Positions 26,862 to 36,041 of a DNA stretch of 64,000 nt are shown here, piece by piece (within the stretch, counting starts at the first letter, position 1; every line of letters begins with the position of its first letter). The DNA is taken from the NCBI GenBank assembly GCA_965204905.1, contig OZ242042.1, positions 3,348,001-3,412,000 on the forward strand, in the 5' to 3' direction. The position numbers and the translations under genes were made by a program. The notes beneath the pieces were generated by a model. It made no database searches. It was not told the DNA's origin and saw nothing but the letters and a program-made list of their open reading frames with translations. This DNA comes from Bin87 sp965204905 (lineage in GTDB: Bacteria > Chloroflexota > Dehalococcoidia > Lucifugimonadales > UBA3495).

Positions 26862-26985
26862 GCGTACCGACTTTGTCATTGCGAGCGCAGCGCGGCAATC
26901 TCGTTGGTGTAGCCCGCCCGCGTTGCGACGAGATTGCCACGTCGCTACGCTCCTCGCAATGACAGGTTGCGCATATTGGGTACGC
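26862..26985. repeat. MITE-like palindrome, repeat family B, copy 1
   Basis: A 124-bp inverted repeat has outer arms GCGTACC/GGTACGC and inner arms starting GTCATTGCGAGC and ending GCTCCTCGCAATGAC. It encodes nothing. A close copy lies at 51773-51896. Such non-autonomous palindromic elements are common in Chloroflexota and other bacteria. Confidence 0.8.
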
Positions 26986-27088
26986 GTGAGGGGTTTCGGA
27001 TCATTTGGATTGGGGCGATTGGATAGTTAAATGGTAGGGACAGGGGGAGAGTAGGGGCAAGGGGGGAAGTGTCAGTGGATGGCCCGTG

Positions 27089-27094
27089 TATAAT
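27089..27094 (+). promoter_or_regulatory. -10-like TATAAT for the sulfurtransferase gene
   Basis: TATAATG lies 50 bases before the start codon. No convincing -35 box was seen. Confidence 0.35.
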
Positions 27095-27143
27095 GCTCGC
27101 AGCCAACCCGTTGCATCCCCCAGAATACTCGTGAGGTGAAATC

Positions 27144-27992
27144 ATGGCCGACTACGCGCATCCCGAATCCCTTGTTTCCACCCAATGGGTGGCCGACCAC
27201 GGCGGCGACGCCAACGTCCGCCTAGTTGAGGTTGACGTCGATACCTCCGCCTATGAACAGGGCCACATCGCCGGCGCCGTCAGTTTCAACTGGCAATCGC
27301 AGCTCCAGGACAACGTGGTCCGCGACATCGTGTCCCGCAGCGAAATGGAAGCCCTGCTGAGCGCAGCCGGGATCTCGCCCGACACCACCGTCATCCTGTA
27401 CGGCGACAACAACAACTGGTTCGCGGCCTGGGCCTTCTGGCAGTTGCGCTACTACGGACACGCCGACGTGCGCCTGATGAACGGCGGACGCGCCCTGTGG
27501 CTCGCCGAGGACCGGCCCGTGACCACCGACGCGCCCAGCCATGCCGCCACCGGCTACAGTATCACCGCCGAGAACACCGACCTGCGCGCCCTGCGCGACT
27601 ACGTGCTGCAAGCGGTGAACAGCGGCAGCCACGCCCTGGTGGACGTGCGCTCGCCCGACGAATTTTCCGGCGCGCTCAACGCGCCGCCCAACGTGCCACA
27701 GGAGGGTTCCCAGCGCAACGGCCACATCCCCGGCGCGGCCAACGTCCCCTGGGGCCAGGCGGTCAACGAGGATGGCACGTTCAAGTCCGCCGACGAACTC
27801 AGCGCGCTCTACGGCGGCAAAGGGGTAGATGGCTCCCGCGAGACCATCGCCTACTGCCGGATCGGGGAGCGTTCATCGCATACGTGGTTCGTGCTGAGCC
27901 AACTGCTGGGCTACGACAACGTGCGCAACTACGACGGCTCCTGGACCGAGTGGGGCAGCATAGTGGGCGCGCCGATTGAGCGGGACGTGTAG
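27144..27992 (+). CDS. Thiosulfate/3-mercaptopyruvate sulfurtransferase (two-domain rhodanese)
   Basis: This 282-aa tandem rhodanese moves a sulfane sulfur from thiosulfate or 3-mercaptopyruvate to a thiophilic acceptor. The N-terminal inactive domain has LVEVDVDTSAYEQGHIAGA. The C-terminal domain has LVDVRSPDEFSG and the active-site loop with C238 in CRIGERS. An Arg at the second loop position (CRxGxRS) is typical of thiosulfate sulfurtransferases. GAGGTGA precedes the ATG. The gene has its own promoter-like sequence and ends at a hairpin repeat facing a toxin-antitoxin pair. Confidence 0.9.
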   Translation: MADYAHPESLVSTQWVADHGGDANVRLVEVDVDTSAYEQGHIAGAVSFNWQSQLQDNVVRDIVSRSEMEALLSAAGISPDTTVILYGDNNNWFAAWAFWQLRYYGHADVRLMNGGRALWLAEDRPVTTDAPSHAATGYSITAENTDLRALRDYVLQAVNSGSHALVDVRSPDEFSGALNAPPNVPQEGSQRNGHIPGAANVPWGQAVNEDGTFKSADELSALYGGKGVDGSRETIAYCRIGERSSHTWFVLSQLLGYDNVRNYDGSWTEWGSIVGAPIERDV

Positions 27993-28019
27993 CGTCCGCC
28001 GACGATTATTGACGTACAT

Positions 28020-28046
28020 GGGGGCGGGTACAAGACCCGCCCCTAC
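28020..28046. repeat. Hairpin repeat (GTAGGGGCG family), copy 4
   Basis: GGGGGCGGGT-acaag-ACCCGCCCCTAC lies between convergent genes and overlaps the last codon of the DUF5615 gene. It may end transcription of both. Confidence 0.75.
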
Positions 28047-28384
28047 GTGCTGTGCCGTATCTGGATTGTCCAGACGCCCGGCGGCCAGTCGTTCCAAGCC
28101 TTGACGCTGTCGATGACGAATTGGGATTCCACTTCTGGCGGGACATCTCTGTGGATACGAAACAAGAGGACTCCGTATGGAGCAGGGACTCCGTGGAAGC
28201 GCACCAACTCTCCGTAGTCGGTGTCGTAGGTGATCAGGGTTCGACGGTCTCGTGTCGCCAACATCAGCAGGTCGCGGTCTTCATCGCTTGGGTTGGTATC
28301 GCGTACCCAACGCACGTCGTGCCGAGCAGCCCGCAGCCCGTTTACTACCAAACTCGACATATTTTCATCGGCCAATATCCTCAC
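28043..28384 (-). CDS. DUF5615 PIN-like toxin
   Basis: This 113-aa protein has the DUF5615/Mut7-C-like PIN fold: acidic residues in MRILADENMS, RDTNPSDEDRDLL and LITYDTDYGELV form the likely metal-binding nuclease centre. Proteins of this kind are paired with DUF433 antitoxins and are presumed RNases. The start codon overlaps the stop of the upstream DUF433 gene by 4 bases, the usual toxin-antitoxin layout. Toxic activity is inferred from the family. Confidence 0.85.
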   Translation of the reverse strand: MRILADENMSSLVVNGLRAARHDVRWVRDTNPSDEDRDLLMLATRDRRTLITYDTDYGELVRFHGVPAPYGVLLFRIHRDVPPEVESQFVIDSVKAWNDWPPGVWTIQIRHST

Positions 28385-28929
28385 GATTCAGCCAACTCGT
28401 CGGCATCCATCAAAGCGTTCAAATCCGCCCACGTGAAGTAGGATAATTTCGCTCCCGTTGCCTTGTACTTCACGCAGGCATCAACGTCTTCTGCCCTTAT
28501 GTGGGGATAACTTTCAAGAATATCTGACACCGTCCATGCTCCTCTCAACCGGTCGGTCACCAGCTCAACCGAGATGCGCGTGTTCACGATCACCGGCTTG
28601 CCGCCGCATCTCCCCGGAACACATTCGATCCGCTCCCGCCAATCCGCCACCTTTTCCGGTGTGGCTTTCTTGATTTTCCGGTTCATTTCCTCAATGCGTT
28701 GCTTTTCTAGTATCTTCCCATAGCGCCGACAAGCCTCAACATCCTCTTCCGTGATGTGCAGGTATTTGCCTACGATAGCGGCGGACGTGATGCCATTATT
28801 CAATAGCCGGTTCACCGCAGCCACGGAAATACCCGTGCCTCTGATGGTAGGCTCGCCATCCAGCACCGCCGGATCGCACACGATCCGGTCTTGCCAGTCG
28901 GTTCCTTCGTTGTGTTGCGCAGCAGTCAT
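28381..28929 (-). CDS. Double DUF433 antitoxin
   Basis: This 182-aa protein carries two DUF433 domains instead of the usual one. The first (about 15-65) has RIVCDPAVLDGEPTIRGTGI and YLHITEEDVEAC. The second (about 95-155) has RIECVPGRCGGKPVIVNTRI and YPHIRAEDVDAC. A charged linker joins them, and a C-terminal tail (SYFTWADLNALMDADE) probably masks the toxin. It should bind its own promoter and the DUF5615 toxin encoded directly downstream. The double domain may bind two DNA half-sites within one chain. Confidence 0.8.
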   Translation of the reverse strand: MTAAQHNEGTDWQDRIVCDPAVLDGEPTIRGTGISVAAVNRLLNNGITSAAIVGKYLHITEEDVEACRRYGKILEKQRIEEMNRKIKKATPEKVADWRERIECVPGRCGGKPVIVNTRISVELVTDRLRGAWTVSDILESYPHIRAEDVDACVKYKATGAKLSYFTWADLNALMDADELAES

Positions 28930-29038
28930 GGCGGTTGCCTCCGTGGGTAGCGGATGCGGTGGCTCTCATTGTAACCGATGCGATAGACAGCCCCGCGTTT
29001 CCCGGTGTAGATTGCCTGCCGTAGCAACCAGCAACCAC

Positions 29039-29068
29039 CTGGATTCCCGCTTTCGCGGGAATGACGGG
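29039..29068. repeat. dRS3-like short inverted repeat
   Basis: CTGGATTCCCGC-ttt-CGCGGGAATGACGGG matches the ATTCCC-N-GGGAAT repeat type known from Neisseria and many other genomes. It sits between divergent genes, ending about 8 bases before the ribosome site of the dehydrogenase gene. Degenerate relatives are at 21391-21421 and about 57299-57350. Confidence 0.7.
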
Positions 29069-29090
29069 AAATGTCAAGGAGAGCGCAGAC

Positions 29091-30161
29091 ATGCCCGAAT
29101 ACAGTCTGGCCGTCATCGCCGGCGACGGCATCGGCCCCGAGGTCATCGCAGAGGGACGCAAGGCGCTGGACGCCGTGGCGATTCAGTCCGACGGCCTCTT
29201 CTTCCGCGTAACCGAATTTCCCTGGGGCAGCGACTACTACCGCGAAACCGGACGCATGATGCCCGAGGACGGCCTGGAACGCCTCTCCGACTACGACGCC
29301 GTGCTGTTCGGCGCCGTGGGCGATCCCGACATCCCCGACCACGTGACTCTGCAAGGGCTGTTGCTGCCCATGCGCCGCGCCTTCGACCAGGCCATCTGCA
29401 TCCGGCCCGCCGTGCTGTATCCGGGCGTTGAGTCGCCCATCGCGGGCAAGTCGGCCGGCGACGTGGACATGGTGATCTTCCGCGAGAACACCGAGGGCGA
29501 GTACGCTCCCGTGGGCGGCCGGCTGTATCCCGGCACGCCCCACGAAACGGTCATCCAGAGCGGCGTCTTCACCCGGCGGGGCACCGAGCGCATCATCCGC
29601 GCCGCCTTCGAGTACAGCATCCGGCGCGGCGGCAAGAACAAGGTAACGTCGGTCACCAAGTCCAACGCCCAGGCGTTCAGCATGGTGTTCTGGGACGAGG
29701 TGTTCGACGAGGTGTCCGCCGATTATCCCCAGGTGCAGACCGAATCGCTGCTGGTGGACCGGGCCGCCATGGACCTGGTGCGCTGGCCCGAGGACTTCGA
29801 CGTCATCGTGGCATCCAACCTGTTCGCCGACATCCTTTCCGACATCGCCGCCGTGGTGACCGGCAGCATGGGCCTGGCCCCCAGCGCCAACATCAACCCC
29901 GAGCGGCGGTTCCCGTCCATGTTCGAGCCGGTGCACGGCGCGGCCTTTGACATCACCGGCCAGAGCAAGGCGAACCCGCTGGCGACCATCTTCGCCGTCG
30001 CCATGATGCTCGACCATTTCGGCGAAACCGACGCCGCCGACCGCGTCAACGCCGCCGCGCTGCGCGTCCTCAACGACGGCGAGATACTAACCGCCGACCT
30101 GGGCGGCGACGCCAGCACCCAGCAGGTGGGGGATGCGGTGGTTCAGTTGTTGCAGAGTTGA
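29091..30161 (+). CDS. Tartrate/D-malate dehydrogenase family (beta-decarboxylating) enzyme
   Basis: This 356-aa protein belongs to the isocitrate/isopropylmalate dehydrogenase family. It has IAGDGIGPEV at the N-terminus, RENTEGEY, KSNAQAFS with the catalytic Lys, DRAAMDLVRWP, and the NAD-binding EPVHGAAFDI. The DRAAMDLVRWPEDFDVIV block favours tartrate dehydrogenase/D-malate dehydrogenase over LeuB. It would oxidise and decarboxylate D-malate, tartrate or a 3-isopropylmalate-like acid with NAD. The start at 29091 follows AAGGAGAG. Its stop overlaps the start of the restriction-modification fusion gene by one base (TGATG), an odd pairing with a metabolic gene. Confidence 0.85.
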   Translation: MPEYSLAVIAGDGIGPEVIAEGRKALDAVAIQSDGLFFRVTEFPWGSDYYRETGRMMPEDGLERLSDYDAVLFGAVGDPDIPDHVTLQGLLLPMRRAFDQAICIRPAVLYPGVESPIAGKSAGDVDMVIFRENTEGEYAPVGGRLYPGTPHETVIQSGVFTRRGTERIIRAAFEYSIRRGGKNKVTSVTKSNAQAFSMVFWDEVFDEVSADYPQVQTESLLVDRAAMDLVRWPEDFDVIVASNLFADILSDIAAVVTGSMGLAPSANINPERRFPSMFEPVHGAAFDITGQSKANPLATIFAVAMMLDHFGETDAADRVNAAALRVLNDGEILTADLGGDASTQQVGDAVVQLLQS

Positions 30162-32713
30162 TGACCAACCTAGATCACAATGCAAGCGGCCGGCGGCCCT
30201 CATCTGCCGACCGTCTTCTGGAGCAACTAGACTCGGAACGGCTGGTAGTTTCCGATAGGCTTGCTTCTGATCAGCGGCGCAGGGCGGCCTTGGGACAGTT
30301 CATAACCCCAGCGGCCGTGGCTGAATTTATGGCTTCCATGCTGGATGTTGCCGTGCCTCCGATTGAGCTGCGGTTACTGGATGCCGGTAGCGGAACTGGC
30401 ATGCTGACTGCTGCCGCAGTAGCAGAATTTTGTTCCCGTACCGAAAGCAAACGCCCATCAGCCATTCATGTAACCGCTTGGGAGATTGACGATTTTTTTG
30501 AACCTCTATTACATCAGACGCTTCAAGGTTGCAGAGAAGTTTGTCAAGAACGCGATGTTCAGTTCACTTGGGATCTGCGGTGCGAAGACTTCATCTCAAG
30601 CGCGGCGGACATCATAGGAAATAACGCTCTGCCTACCGGCTCCACGATCGCTCCCTTCCACGTCGCTATCTTGAATCCACCCTATCGTAAGTTGAACGGG
30701 AGCAGTGCGGAGCGGACCCGTCTGAACGGGTTGGGTATGGGAACCAGCAATATGTACTCGGCGTTTGTTTGGCTCGCCTTAGAACTCTTGCAGGTTGGCG
30801 GCGAGATGGTGGCGATTACCCCGCGCAGTTTTATGAACGGTACGTATTTCCGGGATTTTCGTCAGGCGTTGATCCGGCAGCTTTCTTTCCGGCGAATCCA
30901 CATTTACGATGCTCGTGACGCAGCTTTCTCAACTGACAGCGTGTTGCAAGAGAATGTAGTGTTCCATGGGGTTCGGGGCGTTAGTCCCGGTTCCGTTCGC
31001 GTAACCACGTCTTACGGACCGCATGACACGGGTCTGACCGAAAGGGTTATTGAACGTTCTGAATTGGTTTTCCCGGATGATAAGCAGTTTCTGATCAGGG
31101 TTGTCCCTGACGAGAACGCGGCCAGGATAACTCGCGGCATGGGAGAGCTTAATTACCGCATATCAGACCTGGGAATTTCGGTTTCAACTGGCCGTGTAGT
31201 CGGCTTTCGCGCCAAAGAGCGGCTCCGCACTAATGCCGAAGCTGGGGATGCTCCCATGATTTTGCCACGGCACTGCCGAAACGGTTTCGTAGTCTGGCCC
31301 CAACAGAATGAAAATATCCCCAATGCGTTGTCTGTGTCCGGTCCTGATGATGATCTTGTTTTACCATCCGGCTGGTATGTATTGGTGAACCGATTCAGCG
31401 CCAAAGAAGACCGCCGTCGTATCGTGGCGTCTCTTTTCGACCCTGGCAATGTGGATGCTCCCTACGTTGCTTTCGACAATAAACTCAACGTCCTGCATAA
31501 CCGTAATGCCGGACTACCCGAAATGTTGGCCAAAGGACTGGCAGCTTTTTTGAACAGCGCCGTAGTGGACTCATACTTTCGGCAATTCAGCGGGCACACC
31601 CAAGTCAATGCCGGGGACTTGCGAACATTGCGATTTCCTGATGCCGACGCATTAGTGGGGTTGGGGCAGAAAGCCGATGGAGAATTGCTAGTTCCATACG
31701 CAATTGACAGTCTTTTGAGCCAGGAGATTCCTGCAATGACCGATAGCGTGCAAGCAACGGCAAGCGAAAAACGAATTGAAGAAACGATATCAATGCTCAA
31801 GAGCTTTGGTGTCCAGACCGGTCAACTCAATGAACGCTCTGCGCTGACATTTCTGGCCTTGCTTGATCTTGGCCCTGATCAGCCTTGGCAAAATGCTGAC
31901 TCCCCTCTCAGAGGCGTCACTGAGATGATGGGCTGGATGCGCGAACAATACGGTAAATCATACGCGCCCAACACACGTGAAACCATACGGCGATTCACGT
32001 TACACCAATTTATCGGAATGGGCTTGGTGAGTCTGAATCCTGACGATCCCACTAGACCCGTTAATAGCCCCAACAATGCATATCAGGTCCACCACTCGGT
32101 GTTAGGCGTGGCCCGGCACTACGGATCAGAGCAGTGGGAGGCTCGCCTCGCCGCCTTTCTAGACGGACTGGAAACTCGGGATCAACTCAGCCAGCGAGAG
32201 CGGGACATGGAGATGATACCGGTGACGTTGCCTCATGGCGTAGAGTTATCCCTCACGGCTGGAGGACAGAACGTTCTGGTTAAGGAGATCATCGAGCAGT
32301 TCGCTCCGCGTTACGTCCCCGGCGGGCACGTAACCTATGTTGGGGACGCCGGAGCCAGCGGCCGTTACTTCGACTCGGAGTATTTGGCTTCTCTTGGCGT
32401 AATCACTGATGAAGCCGGGCCAATGCCGGATGTAGTGATCCACCATGTCGAAAAGGATTGGCTGGTAATCATAGAAGCGGTTACTTCCCATGGGCCGGTG
32501 AACCCGCTGCGTCGCAATCAACTCAGGGAATTGTTCCAGGGTTGCTCATCCGGGTTGGTGTATGTGACGGCATTTTTGAACCGCAGTGAGATGAGGCGTT
32601 TCTTGACTGAAATTGCTTGGGAGACCGAAGTTTGGGTCGCCGATTCGCCGACACACCTGATTCACTTTGATGGCGAAAGATTTCTCGGACCTTACGATGA
32701 CGATATAGAGTAG
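30161..32713 (+). CDS. Fused adenine methyltransferase and BsuBI/PstI-type endonuclease
   Basis: This 850-aa protein joins both halves of a type II system. Residues about 30-330 are an Eco57I-class N6-adenine methyltransferase: GQFITPAAVAEFM, SAM motif LDAGSGTG at about residue 74, catalytic NPPY at about 172. Residues 530-850 are a BsuBI/PstI-type endonuclease: a helical region, then PD at 756-757, IIEAVTSHGP with E772, and the signature WETEVWVADSPTHLIHF plus GERFLGP. PstI and BsuBI cut CTGCAG, and their R and M are normally separate genes. A CTGCAG-like target is plausible but not proven. It overlaps the dehydrogenase stop by one base and is AT-richer than neighbours. Confidence 0.85.
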   Translation: MTNLDHNASGRRPSSADRLLEQLDSERLVVSDRLASDQRRRAALGQFITPAAVAEFMASMLDVAVPPIELRLLDAGSGTGMLTAAAVAEFCSRTESKRPSAIHVTAWEIDDFFEPLLHQTLQGCREVCQERDVQFTWDLRCEDFISSAADIIGNNALPTGSTIAPFHVAILNPPYRKLNGSSAERTRLNGLGMGTSNMYSAFVWLALELLQVGGEMVAITPRSFMNGTYFRDFRQALIRQLSFRRIHIYDARDAAFSTDSVLQENVVFHGVRGVSPGSVRVTTSYGPHDTGLTERVIERSELVFPDDKQFLIRVVPDENAARITRGMGELNYRISDLGISVSTGRVVGFRAKERLRTNAEAGDAPMILPRHCRNGFVVWPQQNENIPNALSVSGPDDDLVLPSGWYVLVNRFSAKEDRRRIVASLFDPGNVDAPYVAFDNKLNVLHNRNAGLPEMLAKGLAAFLNSAVVDSYFRQFSGHTQVNAGDLRTLRFPDADALVGLGQKADGELLVPYAIDSLLSQEIPAMTDSVQATASEKRIEETISMLKSFGVQTGQLNERSALTFLALLDLGPDQPWQNADSPLRGVTEMMGWMREQYGKSYAPNTRETIRRFTLHQFIGMGLVSLNPDDPTRPVNSPNNAYQVHHSVLGVARHYGSEQWEARLAAFLDGLETRDQLSQRERDMEMIPVTLPHGVELSLTAGGQNVLVKEIIEQFAPRYVPGGHVTYVGDAGASGRYFDSEYLASLGVITDEAGPMPDVVIHHVEKDWLVIIEAVTSHGPVNPLRRNQLRELFQGCSSGLVYVTAFLNRSEMRRFLTEIAWETEVWVADSPTHLIHFDGERFLGPYDDDIE

Positions 32714-32781
32714 CGAGATTCAGAAGAAGTGCCTCTGGCATCGCGTGTTGCTGGAGCATCCAAGCAAAACCCATACTGTCG

Positions 32782-33789
32782 TTATTCACCATCTACCGAC
32801 GCCAAACCATCCCCATCCGCCGAGCCTGCAATACGCCGGCGTTCGGCTTCCAGCAACGCCTCAATATCAGGCAGCTCTTCGCCCGGTTCGTATTTCCTGA
32901 GCACCATAATGCCCGGCCTGTCTTCCGTCGGTGGCTGGTAGGGTGGAAACGTCTGCTGCCGCTCGCCGCTGGGAGTCGGGTGCGGTTCGCCACCGTGGTA
33001 GTCGGGCATCCGCTCGCACTGAGCATCCAGACCCCGCAGCCAGTGGGTCAGCTCGGCGTGCCAGAACTCGTGCTTGGACCAACCTTCTGACGATTCGACG
33101 CGGCTCTGCTCGCAGCTCAGCAACCCGCCCAAGCTCAGGTGGACGGCGTCCCAGTCCGCGGACGCCGCGCCCCAGTCAGGCACCAGCCGGCCGTCATCAG
33201 AATCATGTGCCGGATACGCGACGCATAAGCGATGCCAGTCCTCCGGCCCGTGAATCTCGTAGATTTTCACGTCCGCCGGCATACGCATCAACCAACACTG
33301 CATGGGCCAGCTCTCCGGCCAAATATCCCCGGTATGGTTTTCGTAGGCAATCAGCAGCGACGTATAACCATCGTAAGACGTGGAGGTGTATTGCAGGCTG
33401 TCGGGCTTCTGCGCGTAGCATTCCCAGTGGGACGGTGGAGATTCAGGCCGGTTCCATTGCGTTGGATCCGGAGTTTCGCCTTTGTGTGCAATCCACACCT
33501 GCCGTTCCAGATCCGGCGGTTCGTACCACCACGCCGTCCTTCCGTGATCAAGCGTAGCCTCTACCAGCGGACGTATCACCGGCGCCAATCCCAGCATCTC
33601 CGCCACGACCTCCTCGTGGTCACCCATCCATCTATTCACCATGTCCACCGCCTCCGACGCCAGCCACAGACTTACCGCCGGATTCGCCAGATTCTCGGGC
33701 AAGTATCCCCGCTCGCGTGCATCGGCGAAAAACGCGCAGCCCATCGGCGACGCCAGTATCTCTTCAACTCGCTTTTCCAGTTCGGCCAT
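32782..33789 (-). CDS. Hypothetical protein
   Basis: This 335-aa soluble protein begins MAELEKRVEEILASPMG. It is rich in Trp (AWWYEPPDLERQVW, EDWHRL, HEFWHAELTHWL), has no signal peptide, and ends in an acidic/helical tail (LLEAERRRIAG). The ATG at 33789 follows AAGG; a longer in-frame start lies at 33900, at the divergent substrate-binding protein start. The middle contains LLIAYENHTGDIWPESWP, which I cannot match to a family. It lies convergent with the restriction-modification fusion, so it may be part of the defence-like island, but this is only position-based. Confidence 0.55.
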   Translation of the reverse strand: MAELEKRVEEILASPMGCAFFADARERGYLPENLANPAVSLWLASEAVDMVNRWMGDHEEVVAEMLGLAPVIRPLVEATLDHGRTAWWYEPPDLERQVWIAHKGETPDPTQWNRPESPPSHWECYAQKPDSLQYTSTSYDGYTSLLIAYENHTGDIWPESWPMQCWLMRMPADVKIYEIHGPEDWHRLCVAYPAHDSDDGRLVPDWGAASADWDAVHLSLGGLLSCEQSRVESSEGWSKHEFWHAELTHWLRGLDAQCERMPDYHGGEPHPTPSGERQQTFPPYQPPTEDRPGIMVLRKYEPGEELPDIEALLEAERRRIAGSADGDGLASVDGE

Positions 33790-33899
33790 AACAACAACCT
33801 TACTCGATTTGTCCGTGTTGACCCTCGGTTGCTCGTTTGGGTAACCTGCCCAAAATATCACAGCGGTCCTCACCGACAGGATGCGCAGGAACCATATCA

Positions 33900-36041
33900 A
33901 TGAAAACCGCCATAATTGCCCTTTTCGCTCTTGCCTTCATCACCACCACCGCCATCGCTGCCAATACCGCCCACGCCCAAGCCCCGCCATTCTCTCCGCC
34001 GACCAATCTTGCCGCCGCCAACGGCGCTGAGCCGGGGACCGTTCAGTTGACCTGGGATCCCGTTGCTGGAGCGCCTTTCTACCGCATTGGATGGGTCGCA
34101 ATGCCCAACGTGCGCGCCGCGATTGCCGCCGACCGGCCCTGGCACGAAGCGCTCAGAACCGTCGCCATCGAAAACACCGGACAGTCCGGCCACACCATTT
34201 CCCATCTCGTTCCCGGCGTGGAGTACCGGTTCGTCGTCGGTATCGCCCAGGACCGCTTCCGGCATCCGCAAGAATGGTCGAGATGGACCGAAGCATTGAC
34301 CCTCAACCCCGGCCCGCCGGTATGCCCCACGGGCCAAATCACCCCCGCCGACCGGGCCGCTACCCTCTCCCGATTGATGCAGAACGCCGAGGAGTTCGAG
34401 TACGCCGTCGGCAAGCACGGCGGCGCGCTGACGGTCGCGACAACTTCCGGTCCACTCACATTCAACCTGGCCCTTTCCAACGACGCATCCTCGAACGCCG
34501 TCCTGGGCTATCTTTTTGAGGGCCTGACCCAAACTTCCTGGCTGACCGACCGTGTGGAGCCGTCCCTGGCAGAGTCCTGGGAACATTCTGACGACGGGCT
34601 GACCTGGACCTTCCATCTGCGCGACGCTGTTCGCTGGCACGATGGAACGCCTTTCACCGCCCACGACGTGGATTTCACCTTCAACCGGATTATCTACAAC
34701 GATGACTTCCGTGCTTACGCCCGCGACACGTTCACCAGTGCGTGGCAAGAAAGACGCATGACCGTGACCGCTCTGGACGATCATACCGTGCAATTTGTCC
34801 TTCCCACGCCGTTCGCGCCCTTTCTGCGCGCCATGGGAACGCCAATCTACCCCAAGCACATCCTGGAACCCCGCGTGAACGACGGCACGTTCGCCGACAC
34901 ATGGAGCATTACCGCCGACCCCACCACAGTCATTGGCACTGGCCCCTTCACCATCGCCAGTTACCAGCCCGGTCAGCGCGTTGTGCTGAACCGCAATCCC
35001 GATTACTGGCTCAAAGACGCTGCCGGCAACTCTCTGCCTTACCTGGACCAAATCGTCCGGGTCATTGTCCACAATGCGGACGACGCGCTTACGCTCTTTC
35101 GTAGCGGGCAAACTGACATATACGGAGTGCGGGGCCAGGAGTTTGAAGAGTTGGCAGCGCTCCGGCAGGATGAAAATTTCTCCATCCACCGCCAGGGACC
35201 CGGTTTCGGAACGACCTTCCTGACCTTCAACATGAACCCCGGCGTAAATCCCGGCACCGGCGAACCCTACGTTGCGCCCGAAAAGCTCAACTGGTTCCAG
35301 AACCGCGAATTCCGCCGGGCCGTGGCCCACGTTATCGACAAGGAAACCATCATCAGCGAGGTGCAGCACGGTCTCGGCTATCCCCAGTGGTCTTCCATCA
35401 GCCCGGCCGCCGGCGACTTCCACAACCCCAACGTCCGCCGTTACGAGTACAGCGTTGACCGAGCGAATTCCATCCTGGACGATCTGGGCTGGGTTGATAC
35501 GGATGGCGACGGCATCCGGGAAGACGGCGCGGGCAACCCGATCGAGTTCACACTGGCAACCGCGCGGGAGGGTACTCAGGGTCAAAAGATAGGCGCGATA
35601 ATCCACCGGGGGTTGAGCGACGCCGGCATCGGGGCCACCTACGAATTCCAAGGGTTCAGGGCGCTGGTCGGTCGCCTGACCGGTTCTTATGATTGGGAAG
35701 CCATAACCATCGGGTTTTCCGGTGAATCTGACCCATACAGTGGCATCACTCTCTGGCACAGCAGCGCGAACCTGCACCTATGGCATCCCAACCAGGCGCA
35801 ACCGGCCACGGACTGGGAAGCCGAAATCGACGAGCTGTACGTCAAAGCCAGTCAGGAGCTGGATCACAACCGGCGTGTTGAGCTTTATCATCAGGCTCAA
35901 GCAATCGCTGCCGAGAACGTGCCGCTCATCTACACCACCCTGGGCGAGCGGCTTGCCGCAGTCCGCAACGTGTTCGGCAACACCACTGCCACCCTGTACG
36001 GCCTCTACGACACCCGCTACCTCTACCGCACCGACCGGTAG
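33900..36041 (+). CDS. ABC transporter substrate-binding protein (SBP_bac_5) with N-terminal fibronectin III domain
   Basis: This 713-aa secreted protein has a signal peptide (KTAIIALFALAFITTTAIA). A fibronectin type III domain covers about residues 35-140 (PPTNLAAANGAEPGTVQLTW, GVEYRFVVGIAQ). A family 5 peptide/nickel-type binding protein follows from about 180 on (VATTSGPLTFN, LAESWEHSDDGLTWTFHLR, WHDGTPFTAHDVDFTF). It would capture oligopeptides or similar solutes outside the membrane. No permease or ATPase gene is nearby. The fibronectin domain is unusual here and may tether the protein to a surface or partner. A longer start at 33837 would remove the N-terminal signal position. Confidence 0.85.
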   Translation: MKTAIIALFALAFITTTAIAANTAHAQAPPFSPPTNLAAANGAEPGTVQLTWDPVAGAPFYRIGWVAMPNVRAAIAADRPWHEALRTVAIENTGQSGHTISHLVPGVEYRFVVGIAQDRFRHPQEWSRWTEALTLNPGPPVCPTGQITPADRAATLSRLMQNAEEFEYAVGKHGGALTVATTSGPLTFNLALSNDASSNAVLGYLFEGLTQTSWLTDRVEPSLAESWEHSDDGLTWTFHLRDAVRWHDGTPFTAHDVDFTFNRIIYNDDFRAYARDTFTSAWQERRMTVTALDDHTVQFVLPTPFAPFLRAMGTPIYPKHILEPRVNDGTFADTWSITADPTTVIGTGPFTIASYQPGQRVVLNRNPDYWLKDAAGNSLPYLDQIVRVIVHNADDALTLFRSGQTDIYGVRGQEFEELAALRQDENFSIHRQGPGFGTTFLTFNMNPGVNPGTGEPYVAPEKLNWFQNREFRRAVAHVIDKETIISEVQHGLGYPQWSSISPAAGDFHNPNVRRYEYSVDRANSILDDLGWVDTDGDGIREDGAGNPIEFTLATAREGTQGQKIGAIIHRGLSDAGIGATYEFQGFRALVGRLTGSYDWEAITIGFSGESDPYSGITLWHSSANLHLWHPNQAQPATDWEAEIDELYVKASQELDHNRRVELYHQAQAIAAENVPLIYTTLGERLAAVRNVFGNTTATLYGLYDTRYLYRTDR

